From Streptomyces griseoloalbus (lineage in GTDB: Bacteria; Actinomycetota; Actinomycetes; Streptomycetales; Streptomycetaceae), in contig BMUD01000001.1 in the NCBI GenBank assembly GCA_014650015.1, forward strand, positions 593,434 to 657,433: a stretch of 64,000 nt of DNA, given 5' to 3'. The first letter of the stretch is position 1, and the number at the start of each line of letters is the position of its first letter. Position numbers and translations under genes: made by a program. This document shows positions 31,456-41,100 of the stretch, in pieces. The notes under the pieces are model-generated. The model did no database searches and was not told the DNA's origin. It saw nothing but the letters and a program-made list of their open reading frames with translations.

Positions 31456-32520
31456 TCAGGCCGCCGTCTCCACCACGTCCGCCACCACGCAGCTGATGTT
31501 GTCCGGGCCGCCGGCCTCGTTGGCCGCGGCGATCAGGGTGGCGACCGCCTCGTCGGGAGTCGGGGCGGTGGCGAGAAGGTGCTGGACGATGTCGTCGGGG
31601 ACCACCGTCGGGAGGCCGTCGGAGCAGAGCAGGTAGCGGTCTTCGGGGCGGGCGTCGTGCAGGCGCAGGTCGGGGGAGGCGGCCGTGCCGGTGCCCGTGA
31701 GGGCCTTCAGCAGCAGTGTGCGCTGCGGATGGGACACCGCCTCCTCCGGGGTCAGCCGCCCCTCGTCGATCATCGACTGCACCACGGTGTGGTCCTGGGT
31801 GATGCGGAACAGCTCGCCGTCGCGCAGCAGATAAGCCCGCGAGTCGCCGATGTGGACCAGCGCCGGACGGGACCCCGTCCACACCATGGCGGTCAGCGTG
31901 GTGCCCGCCTCCTCCGTGCCGTCCGCCACGTCCCGCACCGCCTGCGCCGCACCCCGCACCGCGTCCTCCAGCAGGTTGAGGACCCCGCCCGCCGGTATCT
32001 CCACCGTGTCCAGGAACCGCAGCGCCTCCACCGCCGCGCTGCTCGCCGGCCCGCCCGCCGGCCCGAAGCCGTCGGCCACGGCCAGCAGCCGCCCGCCCGC
32101 GTAGGCCGTGTCCTGGTTGGCGGGGCGGACGCGGCCCCGGTCGGAGTGGGCGCGGTAGCGCAGCTCCAGCGTGTTCATGGTGGTGTCCCTTCTCGACTCT
32201 TCCGTCAGGTGATCGACCAGGAACGCGGCGAGGTCCCGCCGTACGGCCGTCTCCGCCTCCACCCGGGCCCAGTACGCCCGGATCTCCACGGCGGCGGCGC
32301 CGGCGTCCAGCGAGCGGACGTGACGGATCTCGGCGAGCGGCATGCCCAGCCGCCGCAGCCACGCCACCAGCCGGGCCTGCTCCAGTTGCGCGGCCGCGTA
32401 GTAGCGGTAACCGGTGTCCGGATCCACCCGGGCGGGGCGCAGCAGGTCCAGCTCGTCGTACAGCCGCAGCGCCTTCGGGGACAGCCGGCACGCCTTCGCG
32501 AACGCGCCGATCGTCAGCAT
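31456..32520 (-). CDS. MerR-type HTH fused to PP2C-family protein phosphatase
   Basis: In this 354-aa protein residues 1-70 are a MerR winged helix (LTIGAFAKACRLSPKALRLYDELDLLRPARVDPDTGYRYY) followed by the usual coiled helix. From about 116 to the end is a PP2C/Stp1-type Ser/Thr phosphatase with all metal-binding motifs: RPANQD, VADGFG, GDSRAYLLRDG, SDGLP and GGPDNIS. The ATG at 32520 has GGGAG six bases upstream; another ATG two codons earlier touches it. An internal ATG at 32178, exactly at the phosphatase boundary, also has AAGGGA seven bases upstream, so a free phosphatase may be made too. The protein may link dephosphorylation to transcription. It ends 14 bp from the convergent GntR gene. 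Confidence 0.88.
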   Translation of the reverse strand: MLTIGAFAKACRLSPKALRLYDELDLLRPARVDPDTGYRYYAAAQLEQARLVAWLRRLGMPLAEIRHVRSLDAGAAAVEIRAYWARVEAETAVRRDLAAFLVDHLTEESRRDTTMNTLELRYRAHSDRGRVRPANQDTAYAGGRLLAVADGFGPAGGPASSAAVEALRFLDTVEIPAGGVLNLLEDAVRGAAQAVRDVADGTEEAGTTLTAMVWTGSRPALVHIGDSRAYLLRDGELFRITQDHTVVQSMIDEGRLTPEEAVSHPQRTLLLKALTGTGTAASPDLRLHDARPEDRYLLCSDGLPTVVPDDIVQHLLATAPTPDEAVATLIAAANEAGGPDNISCVVADVVETAA

Positions 32521-32659
32521 GTCCATCTCCCTCTCCGTTCCGCGTTCCGCCACCGATGCTGGGGCTTCCCCGAAGGTGAAGGTCAAGCGGCCTGTCGCGG
32601 TTCCCGGGCGGTTGTTAGCCTGCTCGTCGATCAGCTGTTCGTACGAGGAGTGAGCCGTC

Positions 32660-33532
32660 GTGCCCCGTATCGCGCTAGTGACCTGCCGGCCCGGCCCCGA
32701 GGTCTCCGAGGACCGGGACCTTCCGGGGCTGGTGCGCGCTCTGGAGGAGGCGGGCGCCGAGGCGTCCGCCGAAGTGTGGGACGACAGAGCCGTCGACTGG
32801 GGCGGCTTCGACCTCGCCGTGATCCGGTCGACCTGGGACTACAGCTGGCGGGCGGCCGAGTTCACCGCGTGGGCCGAGCGGTGCGGCACGGCCACGCGGC
32901 TGGCCAATCCGGCGGACGTGGTGCGGTGGAACACCGACAAGCGCTACCTCGGGGAGCTCGCCGGGGCCGGGGTGCCGGTGGTGGACACCCGGTACCTGGC
33001 CCCCGGGGACGCCGTCGACCTCCCGGACGGTCACGAGTACGTCGTCAAGCCGACCTCCGGCGCCGGCGCCCGCTTCGCCGCCCGCTACACGCCCGAGGAG
33101 CACGACACGGCCGTACGGCATCTGCGGCGGATGCACGACGAGGGGTTCACCGCGATGGTGCAGCCCTATGTGCGCAGCATCGACACCGCTGGTGAGCGGG
33201 CGCTGCAGTTCTTCGGCGGGAGCCTGCTGCACGCGAGCCGCAAGGGGCCGGTGCTCGCACCCGGGACCCCCTACGACCGGCGCAAGGTGGCCCACCCCGG
33301 GCTGACCGCCTGGACCCCGGCCCCCGCCGAGATCGACGTCGCCGAGCGGGCCCTGGCCGCCGTGCCCGGGGCGCCCGAGCTGCTGTACGCGCGCGTCGAC
33401 CTCGTGGACGGGGAGGACGGCCGGCCCCGGGTGATGGAGCTGGAGCTGGTCGAACCGAACCTGTTCCTGTGGCTGCACCCCGGGTCGGTGCCGCGCGTCG
33501 TGCGGCACGTGCTCAACGCCGCGGGTCGCTGA
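32660..33532 (+). CDS. ATP-grasp domain protein
   Basis: This 290-aa protein has an ATP-grasp layout similar to RimK/glutathione-synthetase-like ligases: N-terminal Rossmann-like region (DLAVIRSTWDYSWR), VVKPTSGAGARFAARY as the nucleotide-binding loop (about 128), VQPYVRSIDTAGERALQFFGGSLLHASRKGP, and metal-ligand motif RVMELELVEPNLFLW (about 258-272). It probably ligates a carboxylate to an amine or thiol; the substrate is unknown. GTG 32660 has GAGGAG nine bases upstream. The final 20 bp overlap the convergent gene at 33513, which may cause antisense interference. Confidence 0.85.
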   Translation: MPRIALVTCRPGPEVSEDRDLPGLVRALEEAGAEASAEVWDDRAVDWGGFDLAVIRSTWDYSWRAAEFTAWAERCGTATRLANPADVVRWNTDKRYLGELAGAGVPVVDTRYLAPGDAVDLPDGHEYVVKPTSGAGARFAARYTPEEHDTAVRHLRRMHDEGFTAMVQPYVRSIDTAGERALQFFGGSLLHASRKGPVLAPGTPYDRRKVAHPGLTAWTPAPAEIDVAERALAAVPGAPELLYARVDLVDGEDGRPRVMELELVEPNLFLWLHPGSVPRVVRHVLNAAGR

Positions 33533-34124
33533 CCGCCGTACGCTGCAACAGCCCCCAGGTGAACTCCGCGACCACCTTACGGAGTGCGCCCCGCGCGTCC
33601 GCGGCGGTGAAGGCGAGGCCCCACCGGGTGGGCGCGGTGCCCTCCAGGGGACGGGCCGGCGCGAAGGCGCGGGCGGCCTCGTCCACCGTGCAGGACCAGG
33701 GCGTGAGGTCCTCCACCGTGCGCAGGACGGCGGGCGCGGCGCCCGGGGCGCGGACCAGCCACTCGTTCCAGACCGCGCCACCGGCGGCAGCGGTCAGGAC
33801 CTCGAAGCGCAGGTCCGGCCAGAGCGGGAGCCGCCACTGCCACGCCTCGCAGTCCAGGTCGCCGATCCGGCGCGCGGTACGGGACTCGGGGGCGCCGAGC
33901 ACCGAGCGGTACCGGGACAGGGCGGGGCGGGAGCGCGGCGAGCGGACCATCGCCTGCCAGCGCTTGTTGGCCTCGCGCAGGTCCGCGAGGGAGGCGCCCA
34001 GCGCGCGCCGGGCGTCCTCCACGGGGCCGGGGTTGTGATCGGCCATGCGGCGCAGCAGTACGAGCTGGAAGTCGAGCGGGGTGAACGGGTCAGCGGGGCG
34101 TCGTCCGGTGGGCACGGGACCCAT
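33513..34124 (-). CDS. Conserved hypothetical protein
   Basis: This 203-aa soluble protein has no signal peptide or membrane segment. It begins MGPVPTGRRPADPFTPLDFQL, then a helical part (RRALGASLADLREANKRWQAM) and a Trp-rich beta part (DLDCEAWQWRLPLWPDLRFEV, GAVWNEWLVRAPG, WSCTVDEAARAF). I do not recognise the family. The start overlaps the end of the FkbM gene by 35 bp, suggesting it is the last gene of the glycan operon. Its 3' end overlaps the convergent ATP-grasp gene by 20 bp. Codon use is typical of the window. Confidence 0.75.
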   Translation of the reverse strand: MGPVPTGRRPADPFTPLDFQLVLLRRMADHNPGPVEDARRALGASLADLREANKRWQAMVRSPRSRPALSRYRSVLGAPESRTARRIGDLDCEAWQWRLPLWPDLRFEVLTAAAGGAVWNEWLVRAPGAAPAVLRTVEDLTPWSCTVDEAARAFAPARPLEGTAPTRWGLAFTAADARGALRKVVAEFTWGLLQRTAVSDPRR

Positions 34125-34926
34125 CGTCGCTCACCGGGCCCGCCCCGGGGCGTCGGCCGTCCGGGAGGAACAGCACCGAGTTGACGTAGCGCGGGCCCCG
34201 GAGCCCGCCGTACGGCAGGACGCGGCGCAGCAGACCGTGCGAGACGACGTACGAGGTGCGCGCCTGGTGGGCCTCCAGCGGGAAGCGGGACAGCGGGATC
34301 CAGGTGCCGGCGGGCAGCACCCAGCCCTCGTAGCCGAGGTGGGACAGATACGTCACCACGGGCGCGATCGGCTGGATGCGGGACTCCAGCTCCACGAACA
34401 GGGCCGGGCGGTCACGGGTCAGGACGCCGGTCGCCCCGCGCAGCACCGCCGACTCGCTGCCGTCCACGTCGATCTTGATGAAACCGACGTCCCGCAGGCC
34501 GAGTCCGTCCAGCGTGACGCAGGTGACGTCCAGGGCGTGGCCGTGGATGTCCCGGCGGACGAGCGACGACACCCCCCGGTCGCCGCCGTCGCCCGGCGGC
34601 AGCCACAGGCGGGCGGTGCCGGGGCGGTCCGAGGCGGCGGCGCGGATCACCCGGACGTTGGGCGGGGCGGACGCGGTGATCAGCCGGGCCAGGTGGGGGA
34701 CCGGTTCCAGGGTCACCACCTGCCGGGCGTGCCCGGCCAGCCGCCGGGTCCACGGGCCGTACCAGCCGCCGACGTCCACGGCCGTGTCGCAGCCCGGCGG
34801 GCACAGCTCCGACAGCCGGGCCAGCTCGGGCTCGAAGCGGGGGTAGACCGCCCTCGCCGTCGCGGCCACCAGGCGCTTGGGCAGGAAGGACGCCACCCGG
34901 GCGGCCAGGGTGCGACGCGTCGTCAT
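34090..34926 (-). CDS. FkbM-family SAM-dependent methyltransferase
   Basis: In this 278-aa protein the SAM-binding motif I is DTAVDVGGWYGPWTRRLAG (about 47-65), followed by VVTLEPVPHLARLI (acidic ribose contact) and the FkbM-typical segment LGLRDVGFIKIDVDGSESAVLRGA. Such enzymes methylate hydroxyls on sugars or polyketides. It is coupled by ATGA to the upstream Trm112-like gene and lies near the end of the envelope-glycan operon, so O-methylation of a surface glycan is the likely role. The C-terminal about 30 residues are Pro/Gly/Arg-rich. Confidence 0.88.
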   Translation of the reverse strand: MTTRRTLAARVASFLPKRLVAATARAVYPRFEPELARLSELCPPGCDTAVDVGGWYGPWTRRLAGHARQVVTLEPVPHLARLITASAPPNVRVIRAAASDRPGTARLWLPPGDGGDRGVSSLVRRDIHGHALDVTCVTLDGLGLRDVGFIKIDVDGSESAVLRGATGVLTRDRPALFVELESRIQPIAPVVTYLSHLGYEGWVLPAGTWIPLSRFPLEAHQARTSYVVSHGLLRRVLPYGGLRGPRYVNSVLFLPDGRRPGAGPVSDDGSRAHRTTPR

Positions 34927-35162
34927 GGCGCCGTCCCGGGGGTACCGGACACACGCGTCAACAGCTTCTCGTGCTCCTCCAAGGACACCTGTTCCCCGGA
35001 GGACGGCAGCAGTTGCGGAATGCCGCCGGTGATCGGATAGCGGCGGCGCAGGCGCGGGTTGTACAGGGCCTCGCCCTCCGCACCGTCGGGGGCGAGCAGA
35101 TGCAGCGGCCCCTTGTCGAGGGGGCAGGCCAGAATCCTCAGCAGCGGGTCGTCGGGTTTCAC
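34923..35162 (-). CDS. Trm112-like small protein
   Basis: This 79-aa protein has the features LLRILACPLDKGPLHL, YNPRLRRRYPITGGIPQLLPSSG, the canonical beta-fold of Trm112/YcaR proteins that activate methyltransferases or act as small scaffolds. GTG 35162 overlaps the stop of the EamA-like gene (GTGA), and the stop overlaps the FkbM start (ATGA). The neighbouring methyltransferase makes an activator role attractive. Only one Cys is seen in the usual metal-binding region, so zinc binding is doubtful. Confidence 0.88.
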   Translation of the reverse strand: MKPDDPLLRILACPLDKGPLHLLAPDGAEGEALYNPRLRRRYPITGGIPQLLPSSGEQVSLEEHEKLLTRVSGTPGTAP

Positions 35163-36091
35163 GGGCGCGTCAACTCCTTCGCGGCGGTGGGCGGGGGCGG
35201 TTGCGGGGCGGGGTCGTGCTTCGGCATGGCGAGCAGCACGGCGACCGCGAGCACCGTGCCCGCGACACGCAGCGCCAGCCGCAGCGGCTCGTCGGGCAGT
35301 GCCTCGCCGAACGACAGCGTGCCGAGCACCGCCGTGAACAGGCAGCTCACGGTCGTGCACACCGGCACGATCAGCGAGGCCCGGCAGCGCTGGAGCGCCG
35401 CCTGCGACATCACCAGCCCGAACACCCCGGTGAACAGCAGCAGATACGGATACGGGGAGCCCAGCAGCCCGACGACCGAGCCGCCGATGCCGTCGGCCGT
35501 CAGCCGGCTCGACACCCCCTTGATGGCGAGCGAACTGACGCCGTAGAGCAGGCCGACGGCCACGCCGTACTCGACGCCCGTGGTGGGCAGCCGGTGCCGG
35601 TGGCGGGCGGTGCGCTCGGCGCGGCCGTACAGCCACACCCCGGCCGCCAGCGACGGCACGCACACCAGCAGGATCAGCGGGTACGGCGCCTCCCGGCCCA
35701 CGGTGTCGGCGCCCGCGCCGCCGTCGCGCAGCGACAGCACCATCATCAGCAGGGCGAGCAGGATGGCGCCCAGCGCGTACCGCTCCCGGCCGCTGGTCTC
35801 CTCGCCCAGCAGCAGTGACGACAGCAGCACGAGCAGCACCAGTCCGGAGACGAAGATGCCCTGCGCGGCGGCGATCGGCAGGGTGCGGTACACCACGAGC
35901 TGGGCGGCGAAACCGGCCGCGAGGGCCAGCGAGCCGCCGATCCACAGCGGACTGCCGACCACCAGCCGCAGCAGCCGCACCGGCCGGCGGATCGTTACTT
36001 CGGGCAGGGCGGCGAGGGCCCGCTTCTCCAGCACGAACCCGCCGCTGTACAGGACGTTCGCCAACAGGGCCGCGGCCACTCCCCACCACAT
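35159..36091 (-). CDS. EamA/DMT-like permease
   Basis: This 310-aa membrane protein has about ten helices, beginning MWWGVAAALLANVLYSGGFVLEKRAL and including GIFVSGLVLLVLLSSLLLGEE and the second-half hairpin LIVPVCTTVSCLFTAVLGTLSFGEALP. The two-repeat pattern with G-E turns is typical of drug/metabolite transporters, which include carriers of nucleotide-sugars and lipid-linked sugars. Within this operon a flippase for a polyprenyl-linked sugar is plausible but unproven. It starts 15 bp after the preceding methyltransferase and couples by GTGA to the Trm112-like gene. Confidence 0.85.
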   Translation of the reverse strand: MWWGVAAALLANVLYSGGFVLEKRALAALPEVTIRRPVRLLRLVVGSPLWIGGSLALAAGFAAQLVVYRTLPIAAAQGIFVSGLVLLVLLSSLLLGEETSGRERYALGAILLALLMMVLSLRDGGAGADTVGREAPYPLILLVCVPSLAAGVWLYGRAERTARHRHRLPTTGVEYGVAVGLLYGVSSLAIKGVSSRLTADGIGGSVVGLLGSPYPYLLLFTGVFGLVMSQAALQRCRASLIVPVCTTVSCLFTAVLGTLSFGEALPDEPLRLALRVAGTVLAVAVLLAMPKHDPAPQPPPPTAAKELTRP

Positions 36092-36106
36092 GGTCCCCCG
36101 GCCCCC

Positions 36107-36844
36107 TCACGTCCGACGTGCGTGCAGCAGCAGGATCGACGCGAGCGGCGGCCTGGCACACGCCAGCCGGTCCAGCGCGCGCAGCGGACGCGGTACGCCG
36201 TGGAAGGGGGCCCCTTCGAGGCGTACGACGGTGAAGCCGGACGCGGTGACGAACTCCCGCAGCGCGCGGGCCGTGCAGAGCCGCAGATGCCCCACGACCC
36301 GCGTGCCCGGCCGGCCGTGGATGCCGCGCAGACTGACCTCGGAGAACACCGGCTGCACCCCGGCGAGCAGCAGCACCCGGTTGTACCAGGCGGCCAGGTT
36401 CGGCGTGGACAGCATCAGATGGCCGCCGGGGCGCAGCACGCGGCGGATCTCGTCGAGCGCCGCGTCCGGGTCGACGAGGTGCTCGATCACCTCGCTGAAC
36501 AGGACCGCGTCGGCCGACCCGGCGGCGAACGGCAGCCCGCCGCCGGTGAGTTCGCCGCGCACCGCGTACGGCAGCCGGGTGCGGGCGCGGGCCAGGGCGT
36601 CCTGGGACCAGTCGACGCCGACGATGCGGTGGCCGCGCAGGTAGGGGGCCGCGGTGGCGGCGGCCGTGCCGTCGCCGCAGCCGATGTCGAGGATCGTGCG
36701 CGGGCCGCCGTGGCCGGCCGGGCCGAGCGCGCGGGCCAGCATGCGGGCCTGGCGGCGGCTGCGGGAGGGGCCCGACGCCACGGGGACCGCCGGGTCCTCG
36801 TAGAAGTCGCGCAGTGCGCGGGGCGGGGGTGCGGTGGTCGTCAC
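36107..36844 (-). CDS. Class I SAM-dependent methyltransferase
   Basis: This 245-aa protein has motif I TILDIGCGDGTAAATA (about 50-65), acidic motif II RIVGVDWSQDAL, motif IV AVLFSEVIEHLVDP, and RRVLRPGGHLMLSTPNLAAWYNRVLL. This is the UbiE/methyltransf_11 type often found in glycan and lipid clusters. GTG 36844 overlaps the stop of the condensation-domain gene (GTGA, 36841-36844), so translation is coupled. The substrate is unknown. A similar but distinct methyltransferase occurs five kilobases upstream in the same operon. Confidence 0.88.
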   Translation of the reverse strand: MTTTAPPPRALRDFYEDPAVPVASGPSRSRRQARMLARALGPAGHGGPRTILDIGCGDGTAAATAAPYLRGHRIVGVDWSQDALARARTRLPYAVRGELTGGGLPFAAGSADAVLFSEVIEHLVDPDAALDEIRRVLRPGGHLMLSTPNLAAWYNRVLLLAGVQPVFSEVSLRGIHGRPGTRVVGHLRLCTARALREFVTASGFTVVRLEGAPFHGVPRPLRALDRLACARPPLASILLLHARRT

Positions 36845-38100
36845 TCGGTCGCCTCCGTGGTGTGCAGATGGTGTGCGAACAGGTCGCGCAGGCGGGCGCC
36901 GTCGCCGTGGCCGAGCAGCGCCCGGGACCAGCGCAGGGCCAGATGGAGCCGGCCCGCGGTGGAGGCGGTGGTGACGGTGAGACCACGGGGCATCCGGGCC
37001 GGCGCCGAGAACCACACCGCGCCCGCCCGGCCCGCCTCCTCGCCGAAGTCGAGCGGGTAGGGGACCCGGCCGATGTTGCTGAGCAGTGTCGTCGACGTCC
37101 ACGGCGCCGCCGCCCTGCGCAACGCCCGGGTGAGCGCGGCACGGCAGCCGACCGGCGCCCAGGGCGCGGTGAGCAGGGTGGCGCCGTGGCCGAGCTGCGG
37201 GCGCGGGAGGGACTTCAGGGCACGGGTGCGTGTCGCCGTGCGGCGCAGCAGTCCGGGCATCTGGGCGGGGTCCAGTTCCTCCGGCGCGAAGGGCACTTCG
37301 ACCAGCCGGGTGCCGTTGCCGATGGGCATCGTGGTGTCCCGGGGACGGTCGTCGACCGGCATGGTGATGCGCAGGGGACGGCGGGGTGCGCCGTGCTCCC
37401 GGTTCCAGTGGGCGATGGTCAGCGCGGTGGTGACCATCAGCTGGTCGTTGACCGTGTACGGGGCGCCCCTGGGGCGGCGCGGCAACGGGAGTTCGGCGAC
37501 GAGGAGGCCGTTGCCGGGCGAGAGCTCGGGGGTGCCGGGGGCCACGCGGGCCGGCGGGGACCAGGCGGAGGGGGCGTCCGGCGGGCCCTGCGGTGCCCCG
37601 GGGGGACGTACGGGCGGGGCGGCGGGGGAGTTGTCCCGGCCGCCGTAGAGCTCGGCGGCGGTGGCCAGGACCCGGAGGCAGGCGGGGCCGTCCAGGGCGG
37701 TGTGGTTGATGGTGAGGAAGAGGACGGTCCCCTGCCCGTCCGCCACCACCTCCAGCCGGACCGGCGGGGACGCGGTGAGCGGGGGCGCCTGGGCCAGCGC
37801 CCGGGTCCGGGCGTCCCGCAGCGCGTCCTTCCCCGGGGCCGGGAAGCTCACCACCTCCATGTCCGGCTCGTCGGTCAGCTCCCATTCGTAGCGGCGCCGG
37901 TACCAGGGGCCCGGCGCCTCGCGCACCAGGACGCGCGGATGCCGTCGCAGGGCCTCGGTGAACGCCTTGCGTATCCGGGCGGGCTCCAGGGGCCCGGGGA
38001 GGTGCACCTCGATGTGCACCGTCTCCGGCTCCTCCTCCTGGAGACAGTGCCGGGCCACCTCGTCGACGACGGGGAACGGGATGCGCGGGGGTGCGCTCAT
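36841..38100 (-). CDS. Condensation-domain-like acyltransferase
   Basis: In this 419-aa protein the sequence FLTINHTALDGPACLRVL (about 130-145) is a variant of the HHxxxDG catalytic motif of condensation and WSD/PapA acyltransferases, with Asn in place of the first His; the second His and Asp-Gly are kept. N- and C-terminal halves match the pseudo-dimeric fold (EVHLPGPLEPARIRKAFTEALRRHPRVLV; TSTTLLSNIGRVPYPLDFG). There is no carrier domain, so it probably acylates a sugar or lipid in the glycan pathway. It is coupled by ATGA to the large transferase upstream and by GTGA to a methyltransferase downstream. Confidence 0.85.
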   Translation of the reverse strand: MSAPPRIPFPVVDEVARHCLQEEEPETVHIEVHLPGPLEPARIRKAFTEALRRHPRVLVREAPGPWYRRRYEWELTDEPDMEVVSFPAPGKDALRDARTRALAQAPPLTASPPVRLEVVADGQGTVLFLTINHTALDGPACLRVLATAAELYGGRDNSPAAPPVRPPGAPQGPPDAPSAWSPPARVAPGTPELSPGNGLLVAELPLPRRPRGAPYTVNDQLMVTTALTIAHWNREHGAPRRPLRITMPVDDRPRDTTMPIGNGTRLVEVPFAPEELDPAQMPGLLRRTATRTRALKSLPRPQLGHGATLLTAPWAPVGCRAALTRALRRAAAPWTSTTLLSNIGRVPYPLDFGEEAGRAGAVWFSAPARMPRGLTVTTASTAGRLHLALRWSRALLGHGDGARLRDLFAHHLHTTEATE

Positions 38101-41100
38101 ACGGCCCCGCCCCGCTGTCGTGGCACGTCCGTTCCGGTGGCGGAGGGGGGTACCGGTGGGCGTGTTCCGGTGGTGGAGGGGGGCGCCGGTGGGTGTGTTC
38201 CGGCGGCGGGCGGTGGCACCGGTGGTCGCGGGCCGGTGGCCGCCGTGACCGCGGGCAGTACCGCCGTGGAGCCCGGCTCGTCCGGGTGGCCGTCCGCGCG
38301 GTCGCCCGGCTCCCGCGCCCGGCCGCGGGACTCGCCGAGAGTCACCAGGGCCGCGAACAGGCCGAGCAGGGACAGCAGTTGGGCCGTGTGGCCGAAGGCG
38401 CCCCCGCCCGCGCCCACCGGCTCGCCCGCCCCGAACGCCGCCGCGACGCCCGCTCCCGCGAGCGCGGCGAACGCGACCGGCACCAGCAACGCGGGCCGGC
38501 GCCGCGCGAGCAGCGCCAGGGCCGGTACCAGCAGCGCCCACCAGCCCGCGATCACCACGCCGACCAGCGTCAGGGCCACCGCGCCGAGCCACACCCCGGG
38601 CGCCGGCGGAACCGGCTGCGGCGCGTCGGGGTTGGCGGCGTCGCGCCGCCACAGCACCAGCCCGACCAGCACCGCGATCCCCACACCGCTTCCGATCAGC
38701 CCGGCGTCGTACGTCGTCGCCGGCCCGTAGGACAGCTTCACCGTGCCGCCCGCGCCCGCCGGGATCCGCCAGCCCTGCTGCCAGCCGTCCAGCCGCAACG
38801 GCGTGAGCTCCTCGCCGTTCAGCGTGGCCGTCCAGCCGTCGTTGTGGTTCTCGTACGTCGTGAGGTACGAGGCCGCTCCCGAGCCGACGCTCACCTCGCG
38901 GCGGTCGCCCAGCCAGTCCCGTATCCGCAGCTCACGACCGGAGGTCGCGGCCTGGGGCACGGTCCCGCGGGTCAGCGTCACGTCGGTCACCGCCAGCGGA
39001 CCCGCGTCACCGCCCTCGACCCGGTGCGCTCCCGCCGGCAGCTCCACCTCCCGGTCCGCCCGGCCGTCCCGGCACAGCGTCACCTCGACCGGGCGCCGCT
39101 CCACCAGGTCCCGTACCGTCCCGCGCACGCTCGTCCCGTACAGCTCGCCGTCCACCGCCAGCACCGGACCCTTGCCGCACTCCAGCGACACCTCACGGGT
39201 GCCGGACGGCCGCGGGGTGCGGTACTGGTCGAGGGCGGGGACGTACGCCTCGGTCAGCCCCACCGGCAACTGCAGGTCCTCGTCGACCACGGGGTTGTGC
39301 AGGGTGAGCGGGGCGGTCCCGGTGACCGTGATGTCGAGGCGGTCGGTGGTGATCGGCGGGAAGCGGACCATGCCGTTCTCGTCGACGCCCGCGATCGCCG
39401 CGCCGTCCGGGGAGCTGATGTGCACCTCGGCGGCGCGCGCGGACAGCCCACCGGCCGGGGCCAGCACCACTTCCCCGACCGGCCGCTTCCCGGACCAGGT
39501 CAGATGGACGGTGGGCCGGTCGCCCGCGATCCACGCCGTGGTCAGGTCACCGTCGGTCAGATTGCGCGCGGACAGCCCCGCGCCCAGCCGTGCCGTGGAG
39601 TCGGCGGTGGCGACGATCCGGTTCCGCTGCTCGGGCGCCACCTCGTACAGCAGCCGGTCCAGTGCCTCGCCCGGCACCGCCACCGCGCTCGCCCGCACCT
39701 CGTACGTCCCCGCCGTGGCCGTGTCGAACCGGCGGTGCAGCCCCGTCTCGCCGCCCGTGAGGGACAGCCCGGTGGGGTCGGCGGCGCGGTGCAGGGAGAC
39801 GACCTGGGCGGAGGCCGTGGAGTCCGCCGCGTCGGTGGGCAGCCGCAGCAGCCGGGTCACCTGTACGCCGGGCAGGTCGATCTCGGAGAAGCCCGCCCCG
39901 GTGAGACCGGAGCGCTCGGCCGTCGAGTCGACGATCGTCAGCCTCATCCAGCCGGTCGGGCCCGCGGGCGCCTTGATCCGCTGCCCGGTGCCGTCGGCCC
40001 GGAGGAATCCGGTCACGGACCCGTTCTCGGTCTCCACCCGCAGCCGGGTGGCCGCCGCCCGGACACCGTCCTGCGGCAGCGGGGTGACCCCGACGGACTC
40101 CGGCATGTCGTACGTGCCGTCGAAGGCGATGCGCAGCCACTGCCCGTCCGGGGAACCGGCCGAACCCTCCGCCCACGCGGTGTCCGGGTCGCCGTCGAAG
40201 GCGTTCACCGGGTCGTACCGCGGCAGATGGAACAGCCAGTTGCCGTAGGAGGACGCCGTCACCGCGCGGGCGCCGCGCAGTTCGGCCACCGTCTGGTGTT
40301 CCTGCCCCTCGGTCGGCAGGATCTGGTGCGGCGGCTCACCCGCGTCCTGCGCGGCGTCCGGCGCATTGCGCTCGCCGCGCGTGTACGTGTACGACGTGTT
40401 CGCGTTGACCAGCCCGAACCGGGTGTCCGCGCGCCGCATGCCGTCACCGGTCACCTGCACCGGCGGGGTGCCGAGCCCGGGACGGCGGTCACCGGTCAGC
40501 ACGGCGGGCCGGCCGCGCAGCTCGTCCGCCAGCGGCAGCAGCGCCTCGGGCCCGCCGGACACCACGGCGGTGTCGGCGATCGGCGCCAGCCCGGCCTGCC
40601 CCGGACGCGGGACGTCCGCGCCCGCCGGACGGTAGATCTCCACCGCCCGCTGCCGCGGATACAGGCCCTCGACCTGGAGCGGGGTGTCGTGCGCGATCAC
40701 CCCGCCCGTCATCAGCGGGCCGAGCCCGGTCACCCGCTCGTACCCCGACTGCTCCAGCGTGCGCTTGACCGTCGTCGTGGGCACGTAGCCGATCCGGTCG
40801 GGGTCGAGATCGTTGCGGACGACGACGTGGAAGACGCCCGCACGGCTCAGGTAGTCGGCGAGTCCCGGCACTTCGCCGCCGGTGAGCAGGGCCTGCTCGA
40901 CCGCGTCCATGGCGCGCCGGTTGCCGGGGGTGCCGAAGGGCACGTAGTCGCGCTGCGCCCAGCGGGAGTCGGCGACCGCGTCCAGCGGCTGGTCGATGGT
41001 CGATCCCCAGGTGTGGATGCCGTGCGCGGTCGCCGGGACCACCAGGGCGCGGGAGTCGGGGGAGTGCTTCTCCAGCCAGTCGGCCGTGGACTGCCAGTAC

